DNA from: Marinirhabdus sp963799365
Lineage (GTDB): Bacteria; Bacteroidota; Bacteroidia; Flavobacteriales; Flavobacteriaceae
Assembly (NCBI GenBank): GCA_963799365.1
Contig: CAWCWV010000001.1
Location: 372,001 to 436,000 of the forward strand
Direction of reading: 5' to 3'
DNA length: 64,000 nt
Shown: positions 63,163 to 64,000 of the stretch, piece after piece
Layout of the letters: every line of letters starts with the position of its first letter
Position numbering within the stretch: the first letter of the stretch is position 1
Notes under the pieces: model-generated
What the model saw: the letters and a program-made list of their open reading frames with translations, nothing else
Databases searched by the model: none
Told to the model about the DNA's origin: nothing
Made by a program: the position numbers and the translations under genes

Positions 63163-64000
63163 TTGGCAAAAAATCACGCTACTACAACTCCTGAAAACGC
63201 AACTACCTGGACGGGCAAGTCTCGAGGTACCGTAACAGGATTCAAAATATTTGTGTTTTTTATTCGAAATTTCGGCATTAATGCTGCCTATGCTTTAATG
63301 CACTTACCCATTCCTTATTTCAGTTTGGTAGTACGCAATAATACTAAAGCGCTGCACTACTACTTCAGAAAGCGTTTGGGGTATAGTTGGCTCAAAAGTA
63401 CGATTGCTATTTATAAAAATTATTACGTTTTTGGACAGTCACTTGTAGATAAAATTGCCATTCCCATTGGGAAAGGAGACCAGTATACTTACGAATTTGA
63501 TGGGGAAGAATACATCACAGAAATGTTGGAGTTGGGAGAAGGCGGAATTTTAATTAGCGCCCACGTAGGTAATTTTGAGTTGGCACAATACTTTTTCAAA
63601 AAACGAAACTTCGATACTGCTATAAGTATCGTAATCACAGACCAAGACCACGAAGACATAAAGGAATATTTGGGGCAGTTCACCAAACGCGATCACGTAA
63701 ATTTTATCATTGTAAAAGAGGATATGGCGCATATCTTTGAGATTAGTGCTGCCATTGCTCAAAATAGGATTGTGTGTATTTCGGGCGACCGATTTCTAAA
63801 TAAAACCAAAACCTTGGAGGCTGAATTATTAGGGAAGAAAGCAAAATTTCCCATTGGGCCATTCCAAATTGCAACACGTTTACAGGTACCCGTTTTATTT
63901 GTATATGCAATGCGCGAGCCCAAACGTCACTACCATTTATACGCAAGAAAAGTAAAGATTGAACGCCGTGATGCACAAGATTTATTGAACAAATTTTCAG
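63163..64000 (+). CDS. LpxL-like acyltransferase (truncated at window end)
   Basis: Read from a TTG at 63163 (MAKNHATTTPENATTWTGKSRG), the only start-like codon after an in-frame stop at 63133; it is open to the end of the window (279 codons). A lysophospholipid/lipid A acyltransferase (LpxL/HtrB) fold shows HX4E in SAHVGNFELAQ and a second block DRFLNKTKTLEAELLGKKAKFPIGPFQIATRL. N-terminal TGFKIFVFFIRNFGINAAYALMHL is membrane-associated. In flexirubin clusters a protein of this family is thought to acylate the pigment. Third gene of the run ammonia-lyase, FabG, acyltransferase. Confidence 0.85.
   Translation, partial: MAKNHATTTPENATTWTGKSRGTVTGFKIFVFFIRNFGINAAYALMHLPIPYFSLVVRNNTKALHYYFRKRLGYSWLKSTIAIYKNYYVFGQSLVDKIAIPIGKGDQYTYEFDGEEYITEMLELGEGGILISAHVGNFELAQYFFKKRNFDTAISIVITDQDHEDIKEYLGQFTKRDHVNFIIVKEDMAHIFEISAAIAQNRIVCISGDRFLNKTKTLEAELLGKKAKFPIGPFQIATRLQVPVLFVYAMREPKRHYHLYARKVKIERRDAQDLLNKFS

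Overview
The window is a chromosomal segment of a member of the Bacteroidota, almost certainly a marine-type Flavobacteriaceae. The evidence is low GC, promoters of the Bacteroidetes form TTG-N18..20-TAnnTTTG, several TonB-dependent receptors with carboxypeptidase-regulatory N-termini, type IX secretion (T9SS) sorting domains, DUF5689 and DUF2723 proteins, an ileS-traR/dksA-lspA neighbourhood, and the start of a flexirubin/aryl-polyene pigment cluster. Assignments below rest on reading the sequence; no database search was run.

Layout. 0-2 kb: small zinc-ribbon protein, outer-membrane barrel, small lipoprotein. 2-7.4 kb: ileS, a DksA/TraR-like regulator, a secreted beta-rich protein, lspA. 7.4-10.2 kb (minus): PAS histidine kinase, DUF2752 protein, two CD225/dispanin-like membrane proteins, 5-formyltetrahydrofolate cyclo-ligase. 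10.3-13.5 kb (minus): four-gene operon with two RimK-type ATP-grasp ligases, a retropepsin-like RimK-associated protease and an aspartoacylase-family deacylase. 13.6-16.4 kb (minus): TonB receptor plus His-rich small protein, possibly metal uptake. 16.5-20.7 kb: uvrC and a patatin/beta-barrel phospholipase. 20.7-25 kb: aromatic amino-acid catabolism (homogentisate dioxygenase, 4-hydroxyphenylpyruvate dioxygenase, tryptophan 2,3-dioxygenase). 25-30.4 kb: M23 lipoprotein, Oar-like TonB receptor, small membrane protein.

30.5-36.7 kb: a secreted nuclease/phosphatase divergent from a TonB receptor plus DUF5689 lipoprotein, separated by a palindrome, which I read as a nucleic-acid or phosphate scavenging locus. 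37.1-42.5 kb (minus): sugar permease, glycosylasparaginase and a frameshifted GH92 mannosidase (N-glycan breakdown), divergent from an AraC-type regulator. 43.8-48 kb: a decayed or badly sequenced stretch holding a T9SS repeat protein and a PorT-like barrel, both broken by small deletions, then a lipoprotein and a second T9SS protein with one break. 48-55.8 kb: metallophosphoesterase, thioredoxin-like protein, large surface protein, polysaccharide deacetylase, DUF2723 membrane protein. 55.9-56.7 kb: tRNA-Gln, a duplicated tRNA 3' end and a 158-bp tandem repeat. 56.7-59.3 kb: lipoprotein and TPR histidine kinase. 59.5 kb to the end: halogenase-like flavoprotein, aromatic ammonia-lyase, FabG-type reductase and a truncated LpxL-like acyltransferase, i.e. 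the edge of a flexirubin-type pigment cluster.

The most interesting items are the paired-RimK operon, the isoleucyl-tRNA synthetase with a swapped GIHH signature (expected mupirocin hyper-resistance), the nuclease/DUF5689 locus with its palindromic operator candidate, the terminator built into a convergent coding sequence, and the broken-repeat region at 43.8-48 kb.
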